64,000 nucleotides of DNA, taken from Neoarius graeffei. Its lineage: Eukaryota > Chordata > Actinopteri > Siluriformes > Ariidae. Positions 12,711-22,161 of the stretch are shown here, piece by piece. The notes under the pieces were generated by a model that made no database searches, was not told where the DNA came from, and was given only the letters and a program-made list of their open reading frames with translations. Position 1 is the stretch's first letter. Every line of letters begins with the position of its first letter. The stretch covers positions 19,106,421 to 19,170,420 of the forward strand of contig NC_083572.1 of NCBI RefSeq assembly GCF_027579695.1, written 5' to 3'. Both the position numbers and the translations under genes were made by a program.

Positions 12711-13172
12711 GCTGTAAAGACCAATATGCGACCTGAATGTAAATGTCACGGCCTCTCTGGCTCCTGCACGCTCCGCAGCTGTTGGAGGAAGTTGCCTCTG
12801 TTCCGCCAGGTTGGAAACCATCTCATGCAGAGCTTCCAAACGGCAGTTCGTGTGATGGGTGGCAACGACGGCAAATCCCTCGTCCCCCTAGACCGGGATG
12901 TCCCACACCTGGGTGCCCACAATCTCATCTATTCAGATGAATCCCCGGATTTCTGCATGGCCAATCGCAGGACAGGATCTGAAGGGACACAGGGTCGGGT
13001 GTGTAACGATACAGAAACAGGACCTGGAGCTTGTGAGTGGCTGTGCTGCAATAAAGGACACACAGCACACACTCTTGAGTATGAGGAGAATTGCCAGTGC
13101 CGGTTTCAGTGGTGTTGTGAGGTACAATGTGAGCGGTGTACTGTGAGACATGAGGTCAGCATCTGCCTTTAG
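4415..13172 (+). CDS. wnt6: Wnt6 secreted signalling ligand, four coding exons
   Basis: The gene encodes a Wnt-family ligand: secreted, lipid-modified, acting through Frizzled and LRP5/6 receptors. The coding exons are 4415-4476, 5755-5975, 9199-9515 and 12711-13172, all with GT-AG introns and compatible phases, giving 1062 bases and 353 residues plus stop (mammalian WNT6 is about 365). Visible landmarks are a hydrophobic N-terminal signal peptide, GSPLVMDP at residues 24-31, the RWNCT glycosylation site (Asn80), DIRETAF, CGDDV, NNEAGRL at the exon 3/4 junction, and [10 protein letters not shown] with the acyl-accepting serine (Ser216). I count 24 cysteines, the usual Wnt number. Wnt6 is preferred over other Wnts because of the [15 protein letters not shown] and GITAAG blocks and the neighbouring cdk5r2. 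The protein is diverged at otherwise conserved sites. Whether this is the a or b ohnolog cannot be decided here. Confidence 0.9.
4708..4976 (+). mobile_element. SINE family A, 5'-truncated, in wnt6 intron 1
   Basis: It starts in the middle of the family consensus (GGCCTTTCTGTGTGGAGTTT), lacks the tRNA-like head, and runs to the GTAGAACAGGATA tail. Confidence 0.8.
5270..5532. mobile_element. Fold-back repeat with 93-bp arms and 13-bp target-site duplication
   Basis: Two 93-base arms at 5317-5409 and 5427-5519 are inverted repeats of each other with two mismatches, around a 17-base loop. The whole is bracketed by the identical 13-mer CATTTACAAGATG at 5270-5282 and 5520-5532. It lies in wnt6 intron 1, about 220 bases before exon 2. 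The arm sequence is, from memory, a common fish repeat and may be the terminal part of a Penelope-like element in inverted arrangement; that identity is weak. Confidence 0.8.
5687..5710. repeat. GT microsatellite
   Basis: About twelve GT units lie about 45 bases upstream of wnt6 exon 2. Confidence 0.9.
5755..5975 (+). CDS. wnt6: wnt6 coding exon 2
   Basis: The acceptor CTGCAG ends at 5754 and the donor GTGAAT starts at 5976. It encodes [35 protein letters not shown] and GKILQQ, ending one base into an Asp codon completed by exon 3. It contributes four conserved cysteines. Confidence 0.93.
5976..6840. other. wnt6 intron 2, 5' part; nothing recognised
   Basis: AT-rich intronic DNA without a coding exon or a repeat I can identify. 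Confidence 0.5.
6841..7640. repeat. GC-richer block, probable interspersed repeat of unknown class
   Basis: This 800-base block in wnt6 intron 2 is clearly GC-richer than the intron around it and has several short open frames on both strands, none resembling a known protein. It looks inserted, and I have a faint memory of similar fish repeat consensus sequences, but no ends or duplications are visible. Confidence 0.35.
7914..8130 (+). mobile_element. Possible hAT-type MITE fragment
   Basis: The sequence opens CAGGGGTTCTCAACC, a terminus common in vertebrate hAT non-autonomous elements. No matching second terminus or 8-base duplication was found. Confidence 0.35.
8617..8985 (+). mobile_element. 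Tc1-like transposon relics, internally deleted
   Basis: The left terminus contains TATGGCCAAAAGTATGTGGA. After a large deletion comes a transposase piece ([10 protein letters not shown]-type frame) ending near a PDL block. From about 8870 a second Tc1-like piece follows, with a GAGCAGAAAAGCATCTCTGA block typical of another Tc1 lineage. A 14-mer, AGAAGGCTACAGTA, occurs at 8869-8883 and again at 8979-8993, bracketing the second piece. Confidence 0.6.
8991..9059. repeat. TAGA tetranucleotide microsatellite
   Basis: About seventeen TAGA units in wnt6 intron 2, ending 140 bases upstream of exon 3. Confidence 0.95.
9199..9515 (+). CDS. wnt6: wnt6 coding exon 3
   Basis: The acceptor TTCTCAG ends at 9198 and the donor GTATGG starts at 9516 after NNEAGRL. 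It encodes [31 protein letters not shown], a short variable Ser/Asn-rich stretch, [11 protein letters not shown] and the basic linker [20 protein letters not shown]. The exon ends in phase 0. Confidence 0.93.
9640..9975 (-). mobile_element. Diverged tRNA-like SINE, minus strand
   Basis: On the minus strand a tRNA-like head (GCATGGTGGTGGAGTGGGTAG) is followed by a middle related to SINE family A but much diverged. It sits in wnt6 intron 3. Confidence 0.55.
9976..10755. other. wnt6 intron 3, no gene; short CT microsatellite inside
   Basis: AT-rich intron. A CT dinucleotide run of about 16 units lies at 10230-10262. Otherwise nothing identifiable. Confidence 0.5.
10756..12359 (+). mobile_element. 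Tc1-like transposon with both terminal inverted repeats
   Basis: The element proper is 10758-12357 (1600 bp) and is flanked by the expected TA dinucleotides. It starts CAGTGTCTTG and ends CAAGACACTG; the inverted repeats extend about 115-120 bases (left 10758-10871, right 12238-12357). It carries a dead transposase and lies in wnt6 intron 3. Length, TA target and repeat length fit the Tc1 group. Confidence 0.93.
11199..12134 (+). pseudogene. Tc1-like transposase, broken
   Basis: The reading frame is split. An N-terminal helix-turn-helix region ([16 protein letters not shown]) lies in one frame from 11199. A second frame from 11413 carries the first catalytic Asp region ([13 protein letters not shown]). 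The remaining part has [10 protein letters not shown] (second Asp) and [10 protein letters not shown] (Glu) with in-frame stops around them, ending in [10 protein letters not shown]. Catalytic residues are recognisable but stops and frame changes rule out activity. Confidence 0.85.
12663..12702. repeat. TG microsatellite abutting the wnt6 exon 4 acceptor
   Basis: About twenty TG units end eight bases before the acceptor of wnt6 exon 4 and occupy the position of the polypyrimidine tract; a T-rich stretch lies just upstream at about 12640-12657. Confidence 0.95.
12711..13172 (+). CDS. wnt6: wnt6 coding exon 4 and stop
   Basis: The acceptor GAGGCAG ends at 12710 and the exon opens with Ala-Val-Lys, continuing [14 protein letters not shown]. 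It carries 16 cysteines, including the C-terminal [10 protein letters not shown] and the final HEVSICL before a TAG stop. The usual polypyrimidine tract is displaced by a TG microsatellite (see that entry). Pro208 in MRPEC stands where Thr is usual. Confidence 0.93.
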   Translation, partial: AVKTNMRPECKCHGLSGSCTLRSCWRKLPLFRQVGNHLMQSFQTAVRVMGGNDGKSLVPLDRDVPHLGAHNLIYSDESPDFCMANRRTGSEGTQGRVCNDTETGPGACEWLCCNKGHTAHTLEYEENCQCRFQWCCEVQCERCTVRHEVSICL

Positions 13173-14100
13173 ACTCGACTGAATGCATTAAACTGTACTT
13201 TCTCTGTCCTGTAGACTAAACTCAGGTAATCATTTGGAAATATGACATCTCCGATGTGTTCTCATCAATGCAATATTTCTGAAAGAAATTCCCCAAATGC
13301 TGACTAATCATATCAGGACAATCAGATATACTCACAAGACACAACACTGATATCCACTGAGCATTCTTCGAGCCCAAACATTTTTTTTTCTTGCCTGCAT
13401 GCATAATTTGGGACATGTATGTATTAGGTTTCCTAAGGAAAGTCTAGATCTGCCTAATTTATGCAGGCCAAAATTTTTTCTTTCCAAAAACCTGTTGTGT
13501 ACATTTTATTTAATCTCAATCTTTTAGTCTGTATTTGAATTTTCTATGCTTCATGTTTAATTTTCTTTAAATAAGATCAAGTCGTTATGCATTACATAAG
13601 AATGATTTAAGACATATTGTGTGTGGTTCTGGCTACTTGACATCCAGTAAAATTAAAAATACAAGCATGTGTCACTGTATTTTTATGAGACAAAGTAAAA
13701 AAAATATTCAAACAGCAGTAAAATTGTAAAATAAGATTTTATTTCATTTTTAAATGCTTGATTAATCCATATTTCAATATCTTGAAATGCAATTTAACAG
13801 CTATTTTCAAATTAAACATTACAACATTATTTATATTAGCAGTGTTCAATGTTTAACTGATTTTAGGCCTTAAGATTAAAATACATTATTAGCAAAATCT
13901 TTACTAAAAAGTCATTCACAGTCATTACCTTACTTACCTCAGTCTGGGGAGAGTCCATGGTGCCCCACCTCCTCCTCCTCCTCTTTACAACCTTGATTTT
14001 GATCACTTTTTTTTTTTTTTAAATCGCATTGTGTCACTGTTAAGTGTCTCACACTCCCTGGCATGAGTCTATACACTGTACCATAGCAAGACAAGCCAGT
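13173..14100. other. wnt6 3' UTR/downstream region, AT-rich
   Basis: No coding frame or repeat recognised. ATTAAA-type hexamers occur, for example near 13650 and 13811, but I cannot assign the polyadenylation site. Confidence 0.45.
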
Positions 14101-14104
14101 ATTG

Positions 14105-14280
14105 ATTCAGTCATCTTCAGTAACTGCTTTATCCTGTTTTGGGTCACAGTGAATCCAGAATCTATCCTAGGAACACTGTGCCTGAGGCAGGAATACACCC
14201 TGGATGGGAAGTAAAGCAGGTCCATCATAGGGCACCATGCATACACACACACACACACTCAGTCACATCTAGGGACAAAT
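14105..14280 (-). mobile_element. Diverged SINE, 3' part, minus strand
   Basis: It matches the tail half of the diverged SINE at 9640-9975 (ACACTGTGCCTGAGGCAGGA-like block and a GGGCACCATGCA block). Confidence 0.5.
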
Positions 14281-14537
14281 TTCAGCAAAATACATTACAT
14301 ACATTCTTTTTTTGGAAAGAGTACCAATTTAATTAAATAAAATATTGTCCAGTGAAGAGAATAATTCAGCCTTGGTGGCTAAAATATAGAGATTTTGTCA
14401 TCAAACTATCAACCTTGTGGCCTTGGTCACCCTTGGTCACAATAAAAAAAAAAAAATAATACTCATCTTGATATCGGAAGGGGTTTATTATGATTGCTTA
14501 GGGACTGGAAGCCGGAATTTCTGCTGCTGTGCATGTT

Positions 14538-15385
14538 AAGGATCAGCTGTTGAATCCATACAGCTCAGAATTGTACATCGCATGCATATAACACCTGTTG
14601 TCAAGAACAAAATGGACGCTAATATTGCCCCGCTTTGTTGGAAATGCAATTCTGAGACTGGTAGTTATGCTCACTGCTTCTGGTCATGTGTGAAGTTACA
14701 GAAGTATTGGTCTAGTATTGTGATTGAACTGACTGCTATCTTTGGTGTCCCAATACAGATGGACCCTCTGTGCATGATACTTGGTCTCCCAGATGGTCGG
14801 ATCAGTAAACACAGGAGACTTTTCAATATACTGACCTTTGCTGCTAGAAAGAACATTCTACTCTTCTGGATCAAGAATGTTGCTCCAACAACAAAAAAAA
14901 AATCATGGCACAACATTGTTATGGACTGCATTCCTAGTGAATACATCACATGCATGCTTCACTCCAAAATAGATGCTTTCTATAAGGTTTGGGACCCTTA
15001 TTTGTAGCATATTGGGCCCAAGCTGTCATCTTCCTTGCTTCGTGGATTTCCCAGATCAGCCTAGCCTGTCTCTGTGACTTTGTTTTAAGTGCTCACTATC
15101 TAACAAGCACCTTGTAGCCTTGCTATGTTTGTATGCTCTGTATTGATTCCTATTTGGATACTGCCCTGTCTTGCTGCAGGAGATTAAAAGGGAGGGGGCT
15201 GGATGGAGACTGTGCCCACTGTCATTTATTTTAATTTTCATATTTATTTTCTATTTACTGTACCCACATGCCCACATTCTGCTGTGTGGGTTTTTTTTCT
15301 GTCATGTCTGAGCAGTTCAGTGTGTTTTGCGTTTTGAGAAAATGTAATAAAAATATTTAAAAAAAAAAAAAGGATCAGCTGTTGA
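14538..15385 (+). mobile_element. Tx1/L1-type LINE, 5'-truncated, with 16-bp target-site duplication
   Basis: The insertion at 14554-15369 ends in poly(A) and is flanked by AAGGATCAGCTGTTGA at 14538-14553 and 15370-15385. It is a short 5'-truncated copy carrying only the C-terminal end of the ORF2 protein plus 3' UTR. The intact duplication indicates a fairly recent insertion. Confidence 0.85.
14582..15007 (+). pseudogene. LINE ORF2 C-terminal fragment
   Basis: An open frame of 141 residues matches the extreme C-terminus of Tx1/L1-type ORF2 proteins. It has a zinc-knuckle-like CWKC then HCFWSC pattern near residues 18-37, followed by a Leu/Ile-rich segment. The frame is open from just after the truncation point to its natural stop. 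Confidence 0.7.
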
Positions 15386-15842
15386 TCCCTGAAATGTGGA
15401 CTGAAAATCCAATTCTTTGGTGTCTTTGGATATTTGTAGTGAAGCCATTACAAACCTTGAATTGTGGGCACCTTCACAGATAACTTCAGTCACTTCTGAT
15501 CATATCACAAACTCAACTGACTGTCAGTAATTACGTGTTTGCCAAAGTAATTAACCGGGGAATTATGTCTCTTGTCCTGCTTGACAACATGTGTTTTGCC
15601 GACAAAACAAACCTGGAAGTTAGCTGTAGCAGTGTACTGTGTCAGGGTACATACTGTGTTAAATAATTTGGAGGGTGGATTGGTGACTAACATATGGGCT
15701 ATGTCAAACATGGCAGTTTCAAGATGGTGGAGTGGAGAAATACAATCGCTTGGAATCTCAGCAACTTTCATAAAAAAGTCCATCAAACATCTTTAAACAT
15801 GATCAGTAAGTATTCATAATAAAGATTAAGTGTTCTTGGATC
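15386..15842. other. Intergenic, nothing recognised
   Basis: Unique-looking AT-rich sequence with no supported gene. Confidence 0.45.
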
Positions 15843-16228
15843 TTGTGCTAGGGCGGCACGGTGGTGTAGTGGTTAGCACTGTCACCTCACAGCAAGAAGG
15901 TCCTGGGTTCGAGCACAGTGGCCAACAAGAGCCTTTCTGAATGGGGTTTGCATGTTCTCCCTGTGTCTGCGTGGGTTTCCTCCGGGTGCTCCGGTTTCCC
16001 CCAAAGGTATGCAGGTTAGGCTAATTGGTGGCTCTAAATTGACCATAGGTGTGAATGTGAGCATGAATGGTTGTCTATGTGTTAGCCCTGTGATGACCTG
16101 GCAACTTGTCCAGGACACCCTGTCTCTCACCCATAGTCAGCTGGGATAGGCTCCAGCTTGCCTGTGACCCTGTAGGACAGGATAAGTGGCTACAGATAAT
16201 AGATGGATGAGTGGATGGATTTGTGCTA
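15843..16228 (+). mobile_element. SINE family A, full length, with target-site duplication
   Basis: SINE body 15851-16220 starts GGGCGGCACGGTGGTG, has an A-box-like GTGTAGTGGTTAGC and a B-box-like GGTTCGAGC, and ends in a GATGGATGA tail. The octamer TTGTGCTA flanks it at 15843-15850 and 16221-16228. Confidence 0.88.
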
Positions 16229-17433
16229 AAAGACTTTGGATTTCTGTTAAAAGACTTGTGCTAAAAGACTTCTGTGCTAAATACCTATGAACCATTAACT
16301 GGGAACTGTATTTGTTGAGCTGCTGCCAGCATTTAGACTTTAGCATTAAGATGCAATACTGCCATCTTCTGGCATAATACTGGTATTATATGAGAACTTT
16401 TTTTTGTGCAGGGAGCGTAAAAAAAGGGAACTCTCTCATTGGTCATCAAAATGTTTGTTGCTTAAATTAGATGATGAAAGGTTTTTTTTTTCACAAGATC
16501 AGTTTTTTTTTTGATTGCACACATTTTTGCATTTAAATGTGTGCTGTTGATATTGGAAAAAACTATGAAATAATGTTCCAAAACATGGAGGCATGACCTG
16601 TTTTTGTACAGCTTGGCTTACGAGCATCATTCTTACAGTATGAGTCATGGTTGTTGTTTTTCATAGTGCTGAAACACTATGCTGTCATTCAGTGTATTTG
16701 TATCTATCGTGTTGACTTTGTCTTTACAAGTGAATCAACTCCTGTCTTCTTCTTGTATGTCAACCGTAGTTGACTGCTTACTGCAGATTTGTTAGCTAGC
16801 CCAGGGTGGATGTCAAGAACATAGAGCAGTTCCCACCCAACCATTCACACCTATGAGCAATTTAGAGTAGCCAGTTCACCTAACCGCATGTCTTTGAATA
16901 GTGGAGGAAACTGGAGCAGCTCCACACAGACAACATGCAAACTCCACACAGAAAGGCCCCCATCAGCCATGAGGTTCAAACCTCATGCCACCCAACTCCT
17001 GTCATGTCCTCTAAATTGTGATTATTTTTCAGCATTTACCTGAAAGGTACATTCTGAATGCACAAATTGATCAAACATATCAATGACAAAACAGATGAAC
17101 AGCCTGAAATTCATGACTAAGAAAACACATTTTCCAAATAATGGTTTTTCCATACTATGTTTTGCATAAGTATTCACCCCCTCTTGAACTTTTCCACATT
17201 TTGTAGTGTTAAAACCTGGAACTCTAGACAAAACTGAGATGATATACAGTACAGCATGGTTTTAATTGGGAAATGGATTTAATCAGGATTTTATGTCAAT
17301 TTATTTTAGCTTGCTAATAAAGAACATTAGCACATTTTGTCAGTAGAGTTTATGACCCTGAGAGAATGGCTATATTTTGCTCCTTAGTGGATTAACAGAG
17401 ACTGGCTGGTATGTGCATGCACACAGCCTGTGG
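16229..17433. other. Intergenic with old repeat fragments
   Basis: A diverged minus-strand SINE lies at about 16800-17000. A Tc1-type terminus fragment (TTTGCATAAGTATTCACCCC) is at 17160-17260. I see no gene, and in particular no wnt10a exon. Confidence 0.5.
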
Positions 17434-17843
17434 GTTAGAGATGCAGCCTTGGGCCCAATGGCTTGCTGGTTCGATTCCAGGAACTGGCAAGAAAAATGTG
17501 ATGGGATTTTAGTGAATGAACAGCATTTTCCCCCCTCCTAGGACTGCCACCTTATTGTGGTGGAGGGGTTTGCGTGCTTGAATGATCCTAGGAGCTATGT
17601 TGTCAGGGGCATTACGCCCCTGTTAGGGTCTCCCAAGGCAGACAGGTCCTAGGTGATAGGCCAGACCAAGAGCAGTTCACCAAAACCCTTATGGATAAAA
17701 GACCAAGGACCGTGACGTCGCCCGGTATGGCGCAGCCGGGGCTCCACCCTGGAGCCAGGCCCGGGGTTGGAGCTCATATGTGAGCGCTTGGTGGCCGGGC
17801 CTTTGCCCATGGGGCCCGGCCGGGCTCAGCCTGAAACGGTGAC

Positions 17844-18818
17844 ATGGGCCCGACCTCCTGTGGGTTCACCACCCACAGAGGTAGCCGTAGGGGGCCGGTG
17901 CAGTGTGGATTGGGTGGCAGTCGAAGGCAGGGGCCTCGACGACCTGATCCCCGAACACAGCGGCTAGCTGTTGGGACATGGAATGTCACTTCGCTGGGGG
18001 GGAAAGAGCCTGAGCTTGTGCGGGAGGTTGAGAGGTACCGGCTAGAGATAGTCAGGCTCACCTCCATGCACAGCTTGGGCTCCGGAACCCAGCTCCTCGA
18101 GAGGGGCTGGACTCTCCACTTTTCTGCAGTTGCCCATGGTGAGCGGCGGCAGGCTGGTGTGGGCTTGCTTATAGCTCCCCAGCTCAGCCGCCATGTGTTG
18201 GAGTTTATCCCGGTGAACGAGAGGGTAGCCTCTCTGCGCCTTCGGGTCGGGGAGAGGGCTCTTGCTGTTGTTTGTGCCTACAGGCCGAATAGCAGTATAG
18301 AGTATCTGGCCTTCTTGGAGTCCTTGGGAGAGGTACTGAGAGGTGCTCAGACTGGGGACTCCATTGTTCTACTGGGGGACTTCAACGCTCACGTGGGCGA
18401 CGACAGTGATACCTGGAGGGGTCTGATTGGGAGGAACGGCCTCCCCAATCTGAACCCGAGTGGTGTTTTGTTATTGGACTTCTGTGCTAGTCACAGTTTG
18501 TCCATAACGAACACCATGTTCAAGCATAGGGGTGTCCATAAGTGCACGTGGCACCAGGACACCTTAGGTCGGAGGTCGATGATCGACTTTGTTGTCGTTT
18601 CATCTGATCTTCGGCCCTATGTCTTGGACACTCGGGTGAAGAGAGGGGCTGAGCTGTCAACTGATCACCACCTGGTGGTGATTTGGATCCGCTGGCGGAG
18701 GAGGAAGCCGGACAGACCTGGCAGGCCCAAACGTATGGTGAGGGTCTGCTGGGAACGTCTGGCCAAGCACTCTGTCAGGGAGGTCTTTAACTCCCACCTC
18801 CAGGAGAGTGTTTCCTAG
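17844..18818 (+). CDS. Rex3 endonuclease (APE) region
   Basis: An open frame of about 324 residues carries an apurinic-endonuclease-like domain: [10 protein letters not shown] near residue 42, [10 protein letters not shown] (usually T-H-S), [10 protein letters not shown] near residue 163, a [10 protein letters not shown] block and TDHHLVV at the end. The domain nicks target DNA to prime reverse transcription. The frame stops at a TAG at 18816 and the protein continues in another frame from about 18808, so one indel splits what should be a single polyprotein. Confidence 0.85.
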   Translation: MGPTSCGFTTHRGSRRGPVQCGLGGSRRQGPRRPDPRTQRLAVGTWNVTSLGGKEPELVREVERYRLEIVRLTSMHSLGSGTQLLERGWTLHFSAVAHGERRQAGVGLLIAPQLSRHVLEFIPVNERVASLRLRVGERALAVVCAYRPNSSIEYLAFLESLGEVLRGAQTGDSIVLLGDFNAHVGDDSDTWRGLIGRNGLPNLNPSGVLLLDFCASHSLSITNTMFKHRGVHKCTWHQDTLGRRSMIDFVVVSSDLRPYVLDTRVKRGAELSTDHHLVVIWIRWRRRKPDRPGRPKRMVRVCWERLAKHSVREVFNSHLQESVS

Positions 18819-20757
18819 CTTCCGGGGGAGATGGGGGACATTGAGTCTGGTGTCCCGGTGGTGGACACCAGAAGTAAGGGATGCTGTCAAGCTGAAGAAA
18901 GAGTCCTTTCGGGCCATGTTGGCCTCCGGGACTCCTGAGGCAGCTGACGGGTATCGGCAGGCCAGGCGTGCCACAGCTCGGGCATTTGCGGAGGCAAAAA
19001 CTCGGAACTGGGACGAGTTCAGTGAGGCCATGGAGGAGGACTATCGGTCGGCCTCGAAGAAATTCTGGCAAACCATCCGGCACCTCAGGAGGGGGAAGCA
19101 GTACTCTGCCAACACTGTTTACAGTGCAGGTGGGGAGCTGTTGACCTCGACTGGGGACATTGTCGGGCGGTGGAAGGAATACTTTGAGGAGCTCCTCAAT
19201 CCCACTGTCACATCTTCCATTGAGGAAGCGGAGGCTGATGACTCAGAGATGGACTCGTCCATTACCCAAGCCGAAGTCACTGAGGTGGTTTGCAAGCTCC
19301 TCGGTGGCAAGGCACTGGGGGTGGATGAGATCCGCCCTGAGTATCTCAAGTCTCTGGATGTTGTGGGGCTGTCTTGGCTGACATGCCTCTGCAACATCGC
19401 ATGGCGGTCAGGGACAGTGCCTCTGGAGTGGCAGACTGGGGTGGTGGTCCCTCTTTTTAAGAAAGGGGACCGGAGAGTGTGCTCCAATTATAGGGGAATC
19501 ACACTTCTCAGCCTCCCCGGGAAGGTTTACTCCAGGGTACTGAAGAGGAGAATTCGGCCAATAGTCGAACCTCAGATCCAGGAGGAACAATGCAGTTTTC
19601 GTCCTGGTCGTGGAACACTGGACCAGCTCTATACCCTTCATAGGGTGCTTGAGGGTTCATGGGAGTTTGCCCAACCAGTCCACATGTGCTTTGTGGATCT
19701 GGAGAAGGCATTCGACCGTGTCCCTCGTAGTATTCTGTGGGGGGTGCTTCGGGAGTATGGGGTTCGGGGCTCTTTGCTAAGGGCTGTCTGGTCCCTGTAC
19801 GAACGGAGCAGGAGTCTGGTTCGCATTGCCAGCAGTAAGTCAGACCTGTTCCCAGTGCATGTTGGACTCCGGCAGGGCTGCCCTTTGTCACCGGTTCTGT
19901 TCATAATTTTTATGGACAGAATTTCTAGGCGCAGCCAGGGGCCGGAAGGAATCCTGTTTGGGAACCACAGGATTTCATCTCTGCTTTTTGCGGATGATGT
20001 TGTCCTGTTGGCTTCTTCAAACCAGGACCTTCAGCATGCACTGGGGCGGTTTGCAGTCGAGTGTGAAGCAGCTGGGATGAGAATCAGCACCTCCAAGTCC
20101 GAGGCCATGGTTCTCGACCGGAAAAGGGTGGCTTGCCCTCTCAAGGTTGGTGGAGAAGTCCTGCCTCAAGTGGAGGAGTTTAAGTATCTTGGGATCTTGT
20201 TCACGAGTGAGGGAAGGATCTCTATCGACAGGCAGATTGGTGCAGCCTCTGCAGTGATGCGGTCACTTTACCGGTCCGTTGTGGTGAAGAAGGAGCTGAG
20301 CCAAAAGGCGAAGCTGCCGATCTACGTTCCGACTCTCACCTATGGTCATGAGCTTTGGGTAATGACCGAAAGAACAAGATCGTGGATACAAGTGGCCGAA
20401 ATGAGTTTCCTTCACAGGATGGCTGGGTGCTCCCTTAGAGATAGGGTGAGAAGCACAGTCACTCGGGAGGAGCTTGGAGTAGAGCCACTGCTCCTCCACA
20501 TCGAGAGGAATCAGCTGAGGTGGCTCGGGCATCTCTTTCGGATGCCTCCTGGACACCTCCCTGGGGAGGTGTTCCAGGCATGTCCCCCTGGGAGGAGGCC
20601 CCGGGGAAGACCCAGAACACGCTGGAGGGACTATGTCTCTCGGCTGGCCTGGGAATGCCTCGGTGTTCTTCCCAAGGAGCTGGCCGAGGTGTCTGGGGAG
20701 AGGGAGGTTTGGGCTTCCATGCTCAGACTGCTGCCTCCGCGACCTGGCCCCGGGTAA
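18808..20757 (+). CDS. Rex3 reverse transcriptase region
   Basis: A 649-residue open frame holds the RT domain: [14 protein letters not shown] near 210, [46 protein letters not shown] and FADDVVLL with the catalytic Asp pair at residues 396-397. The C-terminal basic [16 protein letters not shown] block is typical of RTE/Rex3 proteins. All core RT motifs are intact, so decay is slight. The first codon is GTG only because the frame opens there; it is the continuation of the endonuclease frame. Confidence 0.88.
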   Translation: MFPSFRGRWGTLSLVSRWWTPEVRDAVKLKKESFRAMLASGTPEAADGYRQARRATARAFAEAKTRNWDEFSEAMEEDYRSASKKFWQTIRHLRRGKQYSANTVYSAGGELLTSTGDIVGRWKEYFEELLNPTVTSSIEEAEADDSEMDSSITQAEVTEVVCKLLGGKALGVDEIRPEYLKSLDVVGLSWLTCLCNIAWRSGTVPLEWQTGVVVPLFKKGDRRVCSNYRGITLLSLPGKVYSRVLKRRIRPIVEPQIQEEQCSFRPGRGTLDQLYTLHRVLEGSWEFAQPVHMCFVDLEKAFDRVPRSILWGVLREYGVRGSLLRAVWSLYERSRSLVRIASSKSDLFPVHVGLRQGCPLSPVLFIIFMDRISRRSQGPEGILFGNHRISSLLFADDVVLLASSNQDLQHALGRFAVECEAAGMRISTSKSEAMVLDRKRVACPLKVGGEVLPQVEEFKYLGILFTSEGRISIDRQIGAASAVMRSLYRSVVVKKELSQKAKLPIYVPTLTYGHELWVMTERTRSWIQVAEMSFLHRMAGCSLRDRVRSTVTREELGVEPLLLHIERNQLRWLGHLFRMPPGHLPGEVFQACPPGRRPRGRPRTRWRDYVSRLAWECLGVLPKELAEVSGEREVWASMLRLLPPRPGPG

Positions 20758-20960
20758 GCGGAAGAAGACAAGACGAGAACAGCATTTTCCTCTGTATCAT
20801 GGCTGGAGTGTTCTTGAGTAAGGCACCTAACCCCTAACTGTAGTTGCTCACTTGTGCATGCGTGTGTTCACTGCTTCAGCTGGGTTAAATGCAGAGGAGG
20901 AATTTCACTGTGCTTGAGTGTGCATGTGACAAATAAAGGCTTCTTCTTCTAACAGTGTGC

Positions 20961-21860
20961 CAGCCTAGAACCTTTATTGGGCCATATGATTGCCACTCCT
21001 GCCTCAACCAATTACTACTGTCCAGGGTATTTATGAGACAACATGAGGTGTAGTGTAACAGAAGAAATTGACTTTGAATACAGTCAGCTCCGAAATTAAC
21101 TGATAGATTTGGGAAGTAAACACATGGCTGTTTTATATCTACTTAATCGACCACTAGAGGGAGGGATTGCATGGCTCTGTGAATCCCTGGTCATGCTTTG
21201 AGAACAGTTACATTACTTCACACCTGGCCGTGGACTAGCAGCAGGTGAATTGAAATGAATATATGATATATCTTCTTGATATATCAGGGAAGGTTTTTTT
21301 TTCTTTAATGATGAATGAAGATTATACAATTGTCCAGACTATCCAACTTGATGATTTTATTTTCCCTCTTGGACATATTTACAAGGAACCTTTTGTGCAT
21401 GCAAATGCTAACAATCTAATTTTGTCTAATTATATCCACAAGTAGGTGGTAAAAGCCTGTGAAAGAGATGTGATGTGAAATTGTTTTTCCTTTTCTCTAT
21501 ACCTCTGTGTTCCATCCTTCCTCTGTCAGCTCATCAATTAAAGTACTTGACTTAAATCAAAGCACCAGGCTATGGTCTGACAAGGTATGACGTCATCCTG
21601 CATTTGATTAATGTTGTCCTATTTTTTGCTGAAATATGAACTATAACCTGAAGCAAAAATATCAAATAAAAACTGAAACAAACGGTGTAACCCATAAACA
21701 TGATCCGTTGAGAAACAGGTAGACGCTGCTTTTATCACCCCCTCGGATTGGTGGAATAATTGATCAATCATGGTGCATTGACCAGGGATTGGACAAGTGG
21801 GGAGGATTATCCCGGCTTACAGGTCTTTGCCGTGTGTGTTTTTGCCCGACTACACATCTC
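20961..21860. other. Region upstream of cdk5r2, no gene recognised
   Basis: AT-rich intergenic sequence. Confidence 0.45.
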
Positions 21861-22161
21861 AGGTCCTGCCCATTCCTCGCGCTCGGTAAAGGCTGCGCGC
21901 GCAGCGGGATGCAGAAGGAGTGGCGGAGCGCGCGCACGAATGTTGCAGACTCACATATTTTATTGGTGCCGTAATCTCTGTGATTCAATAGCTGCCGTTT
22001 TTCTTTTCCTCGCTGTCTGTGCAATGGTCCGGTGAGTCGTACCGTAAATGGACGAGAATCTCTGATTGTGAAGTTGCACCTCCCCGGCGCAGTCTACGGG
22101 ACACAAGGCGAGAGACATAGCATTCCAACAGGCCGGTGGGTGTTGGTCGTCAACCGCAAGG
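21861..22161 (+). promoter_or_regulatory. CpG-rich 5' region of cdk5r2
   Basis: Base composition turns sharply GC- and CpG-rich (GCGCGCGCAGCGGG, GGAGCGCGCGCACG), consistent with a CpG-island promoter and 5' UTR of a neuronal gene. No TATA box or start site can be fixed from sequence alone. Confidence 0.5.

Larger units (their letters stand above)
17518..20790 (+). mobile_element. Rex3 (RTE-clade) LINE, nearly full length
   Basis: The element spans 17532-20776 between 14-base duplications GAACAGCATTTTCC (17518-17531, 20777-20790). It has a GC-rich 5' region with several short hairpins, an endonuclease-RT coding region broken by one frame change, and a very short 3' UTR ending GAAGAAGACAAGACGA. 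The sites at 19429-19448 and 19873-19893 agree with the classical degenerate primers used to amplify fish Rex3 RT, as I recall them. Confidence 0.9.
17434..20960 (+). mobile_element. tRNA-derived SINE interrupted by Rex3
   Basis: The head at 17434-17531 (GGGTTAGAGATGCAGCCTTG and GGTTCGATTCC boxes) and the tail at 20777-20960 (GAGTAAGGCACCTAACCCC through ACAAATAAAGGCTTCTTC) form one SINE split by the Rex3 insertion. The 14-mer GAACAGCATTTTCC is duplicated at the split. Confidence 0.8.

Noticed and set aside
15851-15925. tRNA-like sequences at the heads of SINEs
   Set aside because: A- and B-box-like motifs are present but no complete cloverleaf with paired acceptor stem; they are SINE promoters, repeated many times.
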